DNA of 64,000 bases from Deinococcus sonorensis KR-87 (GCF_040256395.1 NZ_CP158299.1:268501-332500); one strand, 5' to 3'. Counted from the first letter of the stretch, positions 46,922-56,897 are shown. Program-made: numbers and translations. The notes: generated by a model not told the origin, from the sequence alone.

Positions 46922-48173
46922 CTACTGCCCGGCCCGCACGCTGGCGCCGTCGGCCAGGCTGGGCGGCACCGGGCTGATCACCTGGGCGCCGGCCGTCAGC
47001 CCGCTCACCACCGCCTGCCCCTGAGACTCGGCCACCACCGTGACCGGCCGACGGCGGGCCACGCCGTCCTGCAGCACGTACACGGTGTTGGCTCCGGTGT
47101 CGTTCTGAATGGCGGTGGTGGGCACCAGCAGGCCGCCGCCCAGCCTCAGGCGGTAGCGCACCTGCACCGTGCCGCCCACCGGGAGGCTCGGCTGCCCGTC
47201 CAGCCGCACCCGGATCGGCACCAGCCGGTCGCTGCCGGCCACCTGCTCGCCCTCCCCTACCCGTCCGGTCAGCTTCTGGGCGCCGTAGCTGAGGTTGACG
47301 GCCGTGCCGGCGGGCAGCGCGGAGGCGTCGGCCGGGGACACCCCGAACTCCACTTTCAGGCTGCCCGGGTCCACCAGCCGGAAGGCGGTGCCGCCCGCCT
47401 GCAGGTACTCGCCCACCCCCACCGGCAGATCCGCCACCACCCCGGCGAAGGGGGCCCGGATCTGGGCGTGGCTGAGGTTCTGCTCGGCCTGCCGCACGCT
47501 CACCTCGGCGCTCGCCAGCTGGTTCTGCAGCAGCGCCGCACTGCCGGACCCGCTCTGGCCGTTCTGGCGCAGGGCGTTCTGCGCCCGCACCAGATCCGCC
47601 TGCGCCTGCGACAGCTGCGCCTCGCTGGCGGTCACGTCCGCGCGCGAGATGCCGCCCAGCGCCAGCAGTTCCCGGTTGGACCGGGCCGTCTGGCTGGCCT
47701 TGTCGTAGCTGGCCTGCGCCGCCTGCACGGCCGCGCGCAGCTGCGCCACGTCCTGGCCGGTGGTGCGGGTGCCCTGCTGCAGGTTGATGCGGGCGCTCTG
47801 GGCCTGCAGCCGGGCGCTCTCCAGGCTCTGGCGCAGGTCGGTGTCGTCCAGCTGCACGATCAGCTGCCCGGCGGTCACGGTGTCGCCCTCGCGCACCAGC
47901 AGCCGCTGCACCACGCCGCCGGTGCGGGCCGCCACCTTGCTGTCGCGGTCGGCCGTCACGGTGCCGCTCACGCTGCGCTCCACCGACAGCGGTCTGGACG
48001 TGGCGGCCACCACCTGTACCGGAATGGTCACGGTCTTGGCCGGCGCCGACGTCCAGGTTGTTGATGGTCGGGGCAGCTGCCGGGGTGCTGGCGGCCTCTC
48101 CCCCGGCGGGCCGCTGGCAGCCGGCCAGCAGCAGGCCCAGGCTCAGCACCGCGCCCAGCAGCGGCCGGCTCAT
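46922..48173 (-). pseudogene. RND efflux periplasmic adaptor (MFP), one extra base near N-terminus
   Basis: ~416 residues. ATG 48173 overlaps the TolC-like stop (ATGA) and encodes a lipoprotein signal ending LLLAGC. After ~45 residues the frame breaks in GACGTCGGCGCCGG (~48046); dropping one base joins NNLDV to APAKTVTIPVQVVAATSRPL. The main part has a biotinyl-lipoyl-like hairpin (SKVAARTGGVVQRLLVREGD), a long alpha-helical coiled coil and a beta-barrel domain. As written, translation could begin only at a non-exported internal start (48031), so a sequence error is probable. Confidence 0.88.
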
Positions 48174-49204
48174 CGGATCAGCCCGGTCAGGTCCTGACCG
48201 GCGGCCACCGACAGGCTGGCCAGCCCCTTCCAGACGTTGTCCTGGGCCTGCTGCAGCTGCAGCTGCGCCTGCTGCACGCTCACCTGCGCCTGCTGCACGT
48301 CCACCGCCGCCGCCGTGCCGGCCTTCAGGCGACTCTGGGTCTGCGCCAGGCTGGTCTGGGCGGTGCCCAGGCTGGCCCGCGCCAGGGTCAGCCGCTTCTG
48401 GGCATCGCTGGCCGTGCGCCAGGCGTCCTGCAGGGAGGTCTGGGCCCCCTTCTGGGCGTCCGACAGGGTGCGCTGGGCGTTGGCCAGCAGCGTGCGGGCG
48501 TCCTGCAGGGTGCGGGCCGGGGTGTAATCGTTGTCCGAAACCTGCACCTGCAGCTGCGCCGACTGCACCGCCTGACTCGCCTGCAGCAGCGAGCCGAGCC
48601 GGGTGTCCAGCCCCTGCTGCAGCGTGGCCAGCGAGGTGTTCAGGGCGGGCGGGGCCGGCAGCACCGTCAGGCGCAGCGGGCCGCTCAGGGCCAGCACGCG
48701 GGCCAACTGCGCCTGCGCCACCTGCTGCTGGGCGCGGGCGTTGGCAAGGTCCTGCTGGCTCTGGTTGAGGGTGTTCTGGGCCTTGGTCACGTCCAGGGTG
48801 GTGGCGGTGCCGGCGCGCTGCCGGGCCTGGGCAATCTGCAGGCTGCGGGTGTTGAGCGCCACCTGCGCGGTGTTCAGCTCCACCTGCAGCGCCAGCTCGG
48901 AGGCGGAGGCGTAGCTGCTCACCACCGAGCTCATCACGTTGAGCCGCGCGCTCTGCACGTTCAGCTGGGCGCTCTGCAGCCCCTGGGTCGCACTCAGCCG
49001 CTCGGTAACGAGGCTGGTGGGGTCCGCCTGGGTGGCGGTCTGCGTGGCCTGGGCCTTCTGCAGGTTGGCGCGGGCGGTGCTCACGTCGGGGCCAGCCTCC
49101 AGCGCGCGCGTCACGGCGGCGGCCAGCGTGAGGGGCGTGGAGGTGGACTGGGCGGCGGCCACGCCGAGGCCCAGCAGGGCAAACAGGGTCAGGGAACGGT
49201 TCAT
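48170..49204 (-). CDS. TolC-family outer-membrane efflux protein (second)
   Basis: 344 residues with signal peptide SLTLFALLGLGVAAAQ. Long helical repeats with TolC signatures: PLTLAAAVTRALEAGPDVST, LDVTKAQNTLNQSQQDLANA, LKAGTAAAVDVQQAQVSVQQ. Overlaps both neighbours by four bases. Shorter than typical TolC (about 450), so one beta-strand/helix set may be reduced. Confidence 0.88.
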   Translation of the reverse strand: MNRSLTLFALLGLGVAAAQSTSTPLTLAAAVTRALEAGPDVSTARANLQKAQATQTATQADPTSLVTERLSATQGLQSAQLNVQSARLNVMSSVVSSYASASELALQVELNTAQVALNTRSLQIAQARQRAGTATTLDVTKAQNTLNQSQQDLANARAQQQVAQAQLARVLALSGPLRLTVLPAPPALNTSLATLQQGLDTRLGSLLQASQAVQSAQLQVQVSDNDYTPARTLQDARTLLANAQRTLSDAQKGAQTSLQDAWRTASDAQKRLTLARASLGTAQTSLAQTQSRLKAGTAAAVDVQQAQVSVQQAQLQLQQAQDNVWKGLASLSVAAGQDLTGLIR

Positions 49205-50604
49205 GGCTGGTCTCCAGGGATCGGTTCGGAAAGGGGAGCGTCCGGCAGCGTGATCAGGGCGGGCGAGAACTCCCCCACCGCCACCGACAGCCGCAGGCTG
49301 GCCAGGTAGGCGTCGCCGGTGGCCTGCTCCAGGGCGTTTCGGGCCTGCTGCACGTTGAGCTGCAGGCTCTTCAGCTGCAGCGGGGTGTCCAGCCCCGCCT
49401 GCAGCCGGGCCTGTCCGCTCGCCAGCGCCGTCTGGGCCCGCAGCAGGCCGGTCTGCAGGGCGGGCAGGGCGGCCAGCGCGTTCTGCAGCGCTAGCAGCTG
49501 CTGCCGGACGTCCAGCTCAGCACTCTGGCGGGCCGTCTGCAGCGAGAGTTCGGCACTGTCCAGACTGCTCTGGGCGCTCTGAATGGCGGTATCCGCGGCC
49601 CGGTCCAGCACAGCGAAATTGCCGGACAGGCCCAGCACCAGTGAATTTGGCTGGTCGACGCTCTGGAACGGTACCGTCACGTTGCCGCTCAGCACACCGG
49701 TCTTGACGTTCAGGCTGCCGCCGTACACGGTGCCGGTGGCGCTGCTGGTGGCCGAGCCCAGCTGGCCGTACTGCACGCTGGCACTCACGTTCGGCACGGC
49801 GCGGTCCCGGCGGGCGCTGTCCAGCGCCGCACGGGCGTCCTGCACGCTGCTCAGCGCCACCTGCACGTCCGGGCGCTGGCGCAGCGCCCCGGCGAGCAGT
49901 GAGTCCAGCGCGGCCGGCGCCCCTGGCGGGACCGGGCCGCTGCTCAGCTGCGGCGGCTGGGGCGGCAGCGGCAGGCCCAGGGTGCCGTACAGCAGGCGCA
50001 GCGCCAGATCCAGGCTGCCCTGCGCCTGCTGCAAGGCCGCCTGCCGCTGTTCAAGCGCCGAGCGGGCGTCCAGCAGCGCCTCCTGGGTGGTGAGTCCGGC
50101 GGCCCGCTGCTGCTGCGTGACCTGCAGCTGCTCGGCCGCCAGCCGCTGCTGGGCCTCCGCCAGCGTCGCCGCCTGCCGGGCGGCCCGCGCGGCCAGGTAC
50201 TGCTGCACCACGTTCAGCGTCAGCGTCTGCTGGCTGCTCAGGCGGTTCAGACCGGCGCGCTCCACGGCCCGCCCGGCCTGCCGCACCGCGTCGGCGGCGC
50301 TGCTCCAGGGCAGCAGGTTCGCGCTGGCCTGCAGGTTCACGCTGCCGGAGGTCAGCCACGCGCCGTCGCTGGCCGGGGCCTTGAGGCGGTTCAGGTCGCC
50401 GCCCACCGACACACCCAGACCCGCGCGCGCCCGGGCGGCGTCCAGCGCCAGCTGCGCCGAGCGGAACTGCAGCTCGGCGCTGCGCCAGCCGGGCGCCTGC
50501 GGCAGGGCCGCGATCAGCTGCTGCAGCGTGACGCCGGAGGCGGCCTGTCCCTGGGCACTCCCTGCGCCCAGCAGCAATGCCAGCATCAGGGTGCGGCGGC
50601 TCAT
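49201..50604 (-). CDS. TolC-family outer-membrane efflux protein (first)
   Basis: 467 residues from ATG 50604 (ATGA overlap with marR); the longer upstream frame is a shadow of marR. Signal peptide LMLALLLGAGSAQGQA, then two TolC-type helical repeats (LNVVQQYLAARAARQAATLA, QRAAGLTTQEALLDARSALE; LRQRPDVQVALSSVQDARAA, LQAGLDTPLQLKSLQLNVQQ). Two adjacent TolC genes in one operon may form a mixed or alternative exit duct. Confidence 0.9.
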   Translation of the reverse strand: MSRRTLMLALLLGAGSAQGQAASGVTLQQLIAALPQAPGWRSAELQFRSAQLALDAARARAGLGVSVGGDLNRLKAPASDGAWLTSGSVNLQASANLLPWSSAADAVRQAGRAVERAGLNRLSSQQTLTLNVVQQYLAARAARQAATLAEAQQRLAAEQLQVTQQQRAAGLTTQEALLDARSALEQRQAALQQAQGSLDLALRLLYGTLGLPLPPQPPQLSSGPVPPGAPAALDSLLAGALRQRPDVQVALSSVQDARAALDSARRDRAVPNVSASVQYGQLGSATSSATGTVYGGSLNVKTGVLSGNVTVPFQSVDQPNSLVLGLSGNFAVLDRAADTAIQSAQSSLDSAELSLQTARQSAELDVRQQLLALQNALAALPALQTGLLRAQTALASGQARLQAGLDTPLQLKSLQLNVQQARNALEQATGDAYLASLRLSVAVGEFSPALITLPDAPLSEPIPGDQP

Positions 50605-51182
50605 GGCTGCTCCTCGCCGCGCGCCTGGGCGCCGCACGGTGCCGCCGCCAGCTCCCGGCCCAGCTGCGGATAGCGCTGATGGTAGCCGTCCCGCAGCCGC
50701 TGCACGATGGCCAGATACTGTTGCAGGTCCTGATCGTCCAGGGTTCCGAACACATCCTCCTGGGTGCGCTGCCACGCGCGATTCACCTGCTGCAGCACGT
50801 CCTGGCCCTGCGGCGTCAGGCGCACCACCACCACCCGGCGGTCCTGCGGACTGGACGTGCGTTCCACCAAGCCGCGGGCCGTCATCCGGTCGATCAGGGA
50901 GGTGGCGGTGGCGGGCGGCAGGCTGAGCGCGCGGGTAAAGTCGCGCATGCTCAGGCCATCCGGGGAGGGGGTGCCGAGCTCCGGGTGCAGGCCGCCCAGC
51001 ATGGTCAGCACCATCAGCTGCGGCATCTGCAGTTCCAGGTGCTGCAGCATGTCGCGAATCGCGTACTGCGCCAGCCACATCATCTCGCGGTGAATTTCCA
51101 GCACGCTGCCGATCACCTCCGCACGGCCTGCCGGAGGTGAGCCGTCCGCCAGGGAATTTGTTTCCAGTTCCGAACCTTTCAC
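50601..51182 (-). CDS. MarR-family transcriptional regulator
   Basis: 193 residues from GTG 51182. A winged HTH (MRDFTRALSLPPATATSLID, RMTARGLVERTSSPQDRRVV) is embedded in the helical MarR dimer fold. First gene of the efflux operon, so it most likely represses the pump until a toxic ligand binds. The GTG lies five bases after a strong promoter's -10, giving a leaderless message. Confidence 0.9.
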   Translation of the reverse strand: MKGSELETNSLADGSPPAGRAEVIGSVLEIHREMMWLAQYAIRDMLQHLELQMPQLMVLTMLGGLHPELGTPSPDGLSMRDFTRALSLPPATATSLIDRMTARGLVERTSSPQDRRVVVVRLTPQGQDVLQQVNRAWQRTQEDVFGTLDDQDLQQYLAIVQRLRDGYHQRYPQLGRELAAAPCGAQARGEEQP

Positions 51183-51187
51183 AACAT

Positions 51188-51217
51188 GAATTATTCAGAA
51201 GCTGAAAGACCTGTCAA
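51188..51217 (-). promoter_or_regulatory. Promoter of the MarR-efflux operon
   Basis: On the minus strand TTGACA (51212-51217), 18-bp spacer, TAATTC (51188-51193), then five bases to the GTG start. The -35 is consensus. GAATAATTC/CTGAAAGAC-type partial dyads nearby may be the MarR site. Confidence 0.75.
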
Positions 51218-51309
51218 GCGTCGGCGGCTACAGTGGGGCGGCGGGCGATCTTCAGGTTGCCTGAGCTGTGTATTAAATACGTCAGATTTCTCACGCTACA
51301 ATGCCGGTT

Positions 51310-52089
51310 GTGAACTTCTCCTCGCTCGCTCATCCGGTTCAGCGGCTCGACAGCCGGGGCGTCCGGGAGGGCGTGGACCGTGGGCCGGCGCAGTGGAACG
51401 GCCGCCTGGTGTTCGTCAAACGGCTGGTGAGCGATCAGCCGGAGCAGCGGCAGCGCTTCCGCCGCGAGGGCCGGGTACTGAGCCGGCTGCGGCATCCGCT
51501 AATTGTGCCGCTGCTGGACCAGGGGGAGCGGGAGCTGGTGTTTCCCATGATCGCGGGCGAGACGCTGCGCGAGCGCATCGAGCGCGGCCCGCTGAACGTC
51601 TGCGCCGCGCTGCAGCTGATGGCCGGGCTGCTGGACGCCCTGCAGTACATCCACCAGCAGGGCGTGGTGCACCACGACCTGAAGCCGGAGAACGTGATGC
51701 TGGTGGGCGGCCAGCTGAATGCCCGCAGCGTGCGGCTGATCGACTTCGGCATGGCCCACGATCCGTTGGACCCGGAAGACTCGAACTCGGTGGCCCGCAT
51801 GGGCACGCCGCAGTTCATGCCGCCGGAGCAGTTTCAGGGCCGGCGCGGCGATCCGCGCAGCGACCTGTACGCGGCGGGCGTGCTGCTGTGGGACGCGCTG
51901 AGCGGCCAGATTCCGCACCCGGACGCGCTCGGCTGGCTGGTGGGCCTGCGCCCGGAACGCGGCCCCCTGCCGGGTCCGGCCGCGCTGCATCCGCTGCTGG
52001 AGCGCTGTCTGAGCCGCGACCCGGCCCAGCGGCCGCAGTCGGCCCTGGACCTGCGCGTGGCGCTGGACCGGCTGGCCCGCTCGATGTGA
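51310..52089 (+). CDS. Hanks-type Ser/Thr protein kinase, degenerate Gly loop
   Basis: 259 residues from GTG 51310: TACAAT (51297-51302) sits seven bases before it and overlaps ATG 51301, which therefore is unlikely as start. Catalytic Lys in LVFVKRL, HHDLKPENVML catalytic loop (non-RD type: His before Asp), DFGMAHDP, and GTPQFMPPEQF with SDLYAAGVLLWDALSG. The GxGxxG loop is replaced by VREGVDRGPAQWNG. No membrane segment or sensor domain, so it is a soluble stand-alone kinase. Confidence 0.9.
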   Translation: MNFSSLAHPVQRLDSRGVREGVDRGPAQWNGRLVFVKRLVSDQPEQRQRFRREGRVLSRLRHPLIVPLLDQGERELVFPMIAGETLRERIERGPLNVCAALQLMAGLLDALQYIHQQGVVHHDLKPENVMLVGGQLNARSVRLIDFGMAHDPLDPEDSNSVARMGTPQFMPPEQFQGRRGDPRSDLYAAGVLLWDALSGQIPHPDALGWLVGLRPERGPLPGPAALHPLLERCLSRDPAQRPQSALDLRVALDRLARSM

Positions 52090-52102
52090 TGGGACGACCC
52101 GT

Positions 52103-53011
52103 ATGATTCTGGGCTTCAGCGGCAACCACTTTCTGGCCGAGGAGAAGGCGCGCGAGGTGATGCAGGCGCGCGGCCTGCCGCTGCGTGACCTGCCGCGCAT
52201 CGGAGGCGACGACGTGCGGCTGGAGACGCTGGCTCCGCTGCTGGCCCCCTCGCTGTTCGGCGAGGCGGCGCTGCTGCTGGACCTGGAGGGCGTCAAGGTG
52301 CCGGCCGGGGTGATGGACCTGCTGGCAAGGTCGGGGGCCACCGTGGCGGTGCTGGACGCCACGCCCGCCGCCAGTCGCCTGAAGCTCTACGAAAAGCCGG
52401 GCGTGGGCGAACACTTTCCGAGCCCCGCTCCCAGCAAGCCGGGCGAGGTGCAGGGATGGGTCACGGCGCGGGCGCGGCAGCTGGGCCTGAAGCTGGACCG
52501 GGACGCCGCGCAGTACCTCGCGGAGGTGTTCGGCACCGACCTGGCGGGCATGGCGGCCGAGCTGAACAAACTGTCGCTGCTGGACGGCCCCCTCAACCGC
52601 GAGGCGGTGCAGCGGGTGGTGGGGCGCGAGCCGCCGGGCGACAGCTTCGCGATGCTGGGTGCCGCCACCTCCGGCCGGCCCGGCGAGGCGCTGCTGCAGC
52701 TGCGCCGGCTGCTGGCCAGCGGCGAGGACCCGTTCCGGCTGATGGGCGCGGTGGTGTGGCAGTACAGCCTGGTGGCGCGCTGCGTGGCGCTGCAGCAGGA
52801 GTCGGGCGGGCCGGTCAGCGAGGCGGTGGCGGCCCAGCGGCTGAACGTCAAACCGTACCCGGCCAAGAAGGCGCTGGAGGTGGCCCGCCGCCTGAATGAG
52901 CCGCGCATCCGCGCCCAGCTGGGGCGCATCCTGGACGCCGATCAGGCGATGAAGAGCGGTCAGGACGCCGGCGCGGTCATGGAGCGCCTGATCGTGCAGC
53001 TGAGCGTCTAG
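52103..53011 (+). CDS. holA: DNA polymerase III delta subunit
   Basis: 302 residues; clamp-loader subunit that opens the sliding clamp. LGFSGNHFLAEEKAREVMQA, RIGGDDVRLETLAPLLAPSL with LFGEAALLLDLEGVK, and the C-terminal collar helices (GDSFAMLGAATSGRPGEALL, LGRILDADQAMKSGQDAGAV) follow the HolA pattern. Starts 13 bases after the kinase gene. Confidence 0.92.
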   Translation: MILGFSGNHFLAEEKAREVMQARGLPLRDLPRIGGDDVRLETLAPLLAPSLFGEAALLLDLEGVKVPAGVMDLLARSGATVAVLDATPAASRLKLYEKPGVGEHFPSPAPSKPGEVQGWVTARARQLGLKLDRDAAQYLAEVFGTDLAGMAAELNKLSLLDGPLNREAVQRVVGREPPGDSFAMLGAATSGRPGEALLQLRRLLASGEDPFRLMGAVVWQYSLVARCVALQQESGGPVSEAVAAQRLNVKPYPAKKALEVARRLNEPRIRAQLGRILDADQAMKSGQDAGAVMERLIVQLSV

Positions 53012-53018
53012 GCTCCCG

Positions 53019-53261
53019 CTAGATCAGAAAGATCCGCAGGCCCAGCCGCCGGCCCTCCGCCAGCAGCGCGTCGCGGGTGGCGGCCACCCGCTTCTCCTCT
53101 GCATGCTGCACGGTCAGCCGGGTGCGCTGCTGCAGGGTGGCGTCCTGGCCCTGCTGCACCGTGACCCGCGCGCCGGAGTGCTGCACCGCCTCGGCCTGCA
53201 GCAGCGCCTCCAGCTGGGCGGGCGAGGGGCTGGGCAGCACGCTCAGGTACTCGGTGTCCAC
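53019..53261 (-). CDS. Small hypothetical protein
   Basis: 80 residues from GTG 53261, overlapping the next upstream gene by 19 bases. Gln-rich and helical (AQLEALLQAEAVQHSGARVT, QQRTRLTVQHAEEKRVAATR). No known family; last gene of the leftward cluster from 54387. Confidence 0.55.
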   Translation of the reverse strand: MDTEYLSVLPSPSPAQLEALLQAEAVQHSGARVTVQQGQDATLQQRTRLTVQHAEEKRVAATRDALLAEGRRLGLRIFLI

Positions 53262-53848
53262 GCCGCCCCTACGCTATCTGCCGCACGCCGCGCCGCCTCA
53301 TCGCCCCACAGCCGGGCCGACAGCCCCAGCGTCACCTGCACCGCGCCCAGTCCACCCGGCGCACTCAGCAGGGGGCCGTCCTCCACCGGCTCGCCGGGCC
53401 GCACGTCGCCCGGCAGGTAGCCCCAGACGGTGTCGGCCAGCGCCGGGGTGACGCCCACCGCCCGGTCGGCCAGCAGGCCCGCCTCGCCGGCCAGCAGCAT
53501 GCCACTGCCGCTGGCGCCCAGCGGGAGGCCCTGTCCGCGCGCCGCCTGCAGGAAGTCGCGCAGCAGCGGGTCACGGCCCGCCTTCTGGGCACCGTGGCCG
53601 CCCGGCACCAGCACGCCGGCCACCTCCGGCAGCGCCGCGAACATCACCTGCGGCGTGCTGACCAGCCCGCCGGCACACACCACGCTGTTGCGCGAGCGGG
53701 CCACCGTGCGGGCCGCCCCCTCGCCGCCCGCCAGCAGCAGCACGCCCAGCATCAGCCCCAGCTCCAGCTCGCTGACCCCGGGGTACATCAGCACCGCCAC
53801 CAGCGGCCCCGGCAGCGCCTGCGGGTCCGGGTCCGGCGGCCCGCTCAT
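53243..53848 (-). CDS. DJ-1/PfpI (class I glutamine amidotransferase-like) protein
   Basis: 201 residues from ATG 53848 (ATGA overlap with the gene upstream). VAVLMYPGVSELELGLMLGV, VLVPGGHGAQKAG and GLPLGASGSGMLLAGEAGLL outline the flavodoxin-like DJ-1 fold. The nucleophile elbow normally holds Cys (AxCxG); here it reads GASGSG, so the catalytic Cys appears to be replaced by Ser. Possibly a non-enzymatic or altered member. Confidence 0.8.
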   Translation of the reverse strand: MSGPPDPDPQALPGPLVAVLMYPGVSELELGLMLGVLLLAGGEGAARTVARSRNSVVCAGGLVSTPQVMFAALPEVAGVLVPGGHGAQKAGRDPLLRDFLQAARGQGLPLGASGSGMLLAGEAGLLADRAVGVTPALADTVWGYLPGDVRPGEPVEDGPLLSAPGGLGAVQVTLGLSARLWGDEAARRAADSVGAAWTPST

Positions 53849-54042
53849 GACCACAGGAACGGCCGCTCCAGACGGTAGCTGCGGCGGGCCAGCGGCGGCG
53901 CCACCGAGCCGGTCTCCAGCAGCCGGGCGATGGCCTCCTCCGACAACCGCTCCACCGTCTTCAGGTAAGACCGCACCGCCTCCAGCCGGTCGAAGCGCCG
54001 GGGGTGCGGATCGGTGGCGGTGTAGAGGTCGATCCACTGCAC
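53845..54042 (-). CDS. Small conserved-type protein
   Basis: 65 residues from GTG 54042, directly after the stop of the 114-residue gene. HPRRFDRLEAVRSYLKTVER and SEEAIARLLETGSVAPPLAR are helical. No known function. Overlaps the PfpI-like gene by four bases. Confidence 0.6.
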   Translation of the reverse strand: MQWIDLYTATDPHPRRFDRLEAVRSYLKTVERLSEEAIARLLETGSVAPPLARRSYRLERPFLWS

Positions 54043-54387
54043 CTAGAGCTCCCGTAGGTCTTCCCACAGCTGCCAGCCGACCCCCGGCGGGGTGGCCTCC
54101 AGCAGCGGCCCCAGCACCTCACTCACCACCTGGGCGTCCTGATGCAGCGCTTCCGGGCCAGGGCGTTCCTCGTACACGCGCAGGACCGTGAACTGATAGA
54201 AGGTCTGCCCGGCGGTCGGCTCCCCGTTCTCGAAGAAGGCGAAGGGAGCGACCACACTGTCCCACAGCACGTAGGCCTCGTCCAGTTCGCGCGGCAGATA
54301 GGACTCCAGGTCCAGTTCATCCTGCGCCGGATGCCACAGGTAGCCCTGCAGGAGGCGCACGGCAGCGCGGCCTTGAGCGTCAGTCAC
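54043..54387 (-). CDS. Hypothetical protein, 114 residues
   Basis: GTG 54387 has TAGAGT six bases upstream (leaderless). It contains LESYLPRELDEAYVLWDSVV, FAFFENGEPTAGQTFYQFTV and EVLGPLLEATPPGVGWQLWE. No recognised domain. First gene of the leftward four-gene cluster. Confidence 0.6.
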   Translation of the reverse strand: MTDAQGRAAVRLLQGYLWHPAQDELDLESYLPRELDEAYVLWDSVVAPFAFFENGEPTAGQTFYQFTVLRVYEERPGPEALHQDAQVVSEVLGPLLEATPPGVGWQLWEDLREL

Positions 54388-54428
54388 GGCCTCACTCTAG
54401 CGAAAAACCGGCGACAGCACGCGCACAC

Positions 54429-55064
54429 TCAGGACACCGGCCCCGTACCGTTCAGCCACGCCCCCAGGCGCCGCTCGAAGTCACCGTGCTGCTCGTGGTG
54501 ATACAGCAGGCCGTGAAAGCCCGCCTGCTCGGCCGCGTCGATGTTCTCCTGCACATCGTCCACGAAGGCCACCTGACCGGCCGGCACCCCCATCGCCTGC
54601 TCCAGCGCCGCGAACGAGCGGGGGTCCGGCTTCTTGACGCCGATCAGGTTGCTGAAGACCGGCCGGTGAAAGCGGGCAAAGGCGGGCCGAGATTGCAGGT
54701 GCTCGCTTACCACCGGGTAGTTGTTGCTCAGCAGCCCCGCCCGGACGTCCCCGGGCAGCCGCGCCAGCAGGTCGTACATCGGGGGGTTGTCCTGAATGCT
54801 GCCCAGGTACAGCTGCTCGAAGTCCGCATACCCGAAGGCTGGGTCGGCCCCGATCTCCCTGGCCATGACTGTCCAGAACTGCGGCAGGGTCCAGGCACCC
54901 ACCTCCAGCTGCCGGACATGCCGGAAATAACTGTCGCGCACCCGCTGTACGTCCAGGCCCAGCCGGGCGGCCAGTCGCCCGGTGCTGCGCCCGTCAAAGG
55001 TTCCGATGGTGAACACGCCGCCCCAGTCGAAGGCCACGTGCCGCCGCGATGCCACATCACTCAT
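54429..55064 (-). CDS. HAD-superfamily hydrolase
   Basis: ~211 residues from ATG 55064 (CACAAT seven bases upstream). Nucleophile Asp in VAFDWGGVFTIG, LLSNNYP (motif II Ser/Thr position), KKPDPRSFAAL (Lys) and VAFVDDVQENIDAAEQAGFH (motif IV) place it in the HAD-IA group. The second motif I residue is Gly rather than Asp (DWGGV), as in epoxide-hydrolase/dehalogenase-like members. Substrate unknown. Confidence 0.88.
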   Translation of the reverse strand: MSDVASRRHVAFDWGGVFTIGTFDGRSTGRLAARLGLDVQRVRDSYFRHVRQLEVGAWTLPQFWTVMAREIGADPAFGYADFEQLYLGSIQDNPPMYDLLARLPGDVRAGLLSNNYPVVSEHLQSRPAFARFHRPVFSNLIGVKKPDPRSFAALEQAMGVPAGQVAFVDDVQENIDAAEQAGFHGLLYHHEQHGDFERRLGAWLNGTGPVS

Positions 55065-55109
55065 GCCCGCCATTGTGCCGCCTGACGTCAGTGGCCGTCC
55101 GTGCGCCCT

Positions 55110-55784
55110 CTAGCCCGCCTGATCTTCCAGCAGCAGGCCACGCCGGGTCCAGGCCTGCACGTTCAGCTGCCGCACCGTCTGGAAGACCCGCTGCCAGTCG
55201 CTGGCCTGGGTCAGCCGCACGCCGCGGCCGTTGCGCTGCACCTGGGTGCGATGCGCCTCCAGCAGCGCCTCCGGGGTGGCGCCCAGCACCAGCCGGGCAT
55301 CAATCTCCTCGCTCTGGGTCAGGGCGAAGGGCACGCTGGCCGTGCTGCTCACCACCGCCGCCATGCCGCTGGCCCGGTCGCGCAGCAGCGTGGCAGCCAC
55401 CACAAACGGCTCCGGACCGCTGGGCGAACTGGGCGTCTCGCTCCAGCGCAGCGCCACCGCCACGTCCGGGACCAGCAGATAGGCGCGTTGATGCCGCACC
55501 TCCGGCAGGCCCGGCAGGTAATACACGCCCAGATCCTGCCCGCCCAGCTGTTCCAGCCCGGCCCTCAGGCGGGCCAGCTGCCGCGACGCCTCCGGGGTGG
55601 CGCCCCAGCCACGCTCTGGCTGTGGCTCAAAGGTCAGCTCGGTCAGGATGTCGCGGCCCGGAACGCTGCGGCCGGCCAAGCGCGCCTGCCCCACCTCCGG
55701 CAGCAGCCGCTGCGCCGCACCCTCGCCCAGCAGCAGTTGCAGTTCCTCGGCGGTCAGGGCGGCCAGGTTCAGGCGGGGCGACAC
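55110..55784 (-). CDS. Hypothetical protein, 224 residues
   Basis: GTG start at 55784. LTAEELQLLLGEGAAQRLLP, LGVYYLPGLPEVRHQRAYLL and VLGATPEALLEAHRTQVQRN show a soluble alpha/beta protein. No family is recognised and no motif suggests a reaction. It diverges from the arginase gene. Confidence 0.6.
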   Translation of the reverse strand: MSPRLNLAALTAEELQLLLGEGAAQRLLPEVGQARLAGRSVPGRDILTELTFEPQPERGWGATPEASRQLARLRAGLEQLGGQDLGVYYLPGLPEVRHQRAYLLVPDVAVALRWSETPSSPSGPEPFVVAATLLRDRASGMAAVVSSTASVPFALTQSEEIDARLVLGATPEALLEAHRTQVQRNGRGVRLTQASDWQRVFQTVRQLNVQAWTRRGLLLEDQAG

Positions 55785-55921
55785 AGGCGCTCATTGTAGC
55801 AGCGCGGTGGCCGGACCTCGTGCGCCAGCATGTTTATGCAGCGGACGCTGCCGTGTCCTGCCCCAGCCGCATCTCTTTGCACGGCTGAGGCATAGCTGGT
55901 CCGGGCCGCTAGTGTGAGTTC

Positions 55922-56806
<885 letters not shown>

Positions 56807-56854
56807 GATCAGGGCTGAACCGTGCCCAGCGCCTGAACACGCGTCCCTGAACAG

Positions 56855-56887
56855 CAGAAGCCCCCGGTCACTGGCCGGGGGCTTCTG
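56855..56887. terminator. Bidirectional terminator between arginase and ddrO
   Basis: CAGAAGCCCCCGG / CCGGGGGCTTCTG, a perfect 13-bp stem with 7-base loop between convergent genes. Confidence 0.85.
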
Positions 56888-56897
56888 CGCTGGACTG

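Noticed and set aside
49201..51078. Extended start for the first TolC-like protein
   Set aside because: The additional 158 residues lie antiphase to marR and lack protein-like composition; ATG 50604 with the 4-bp overlap and a signal peptide is convincing.
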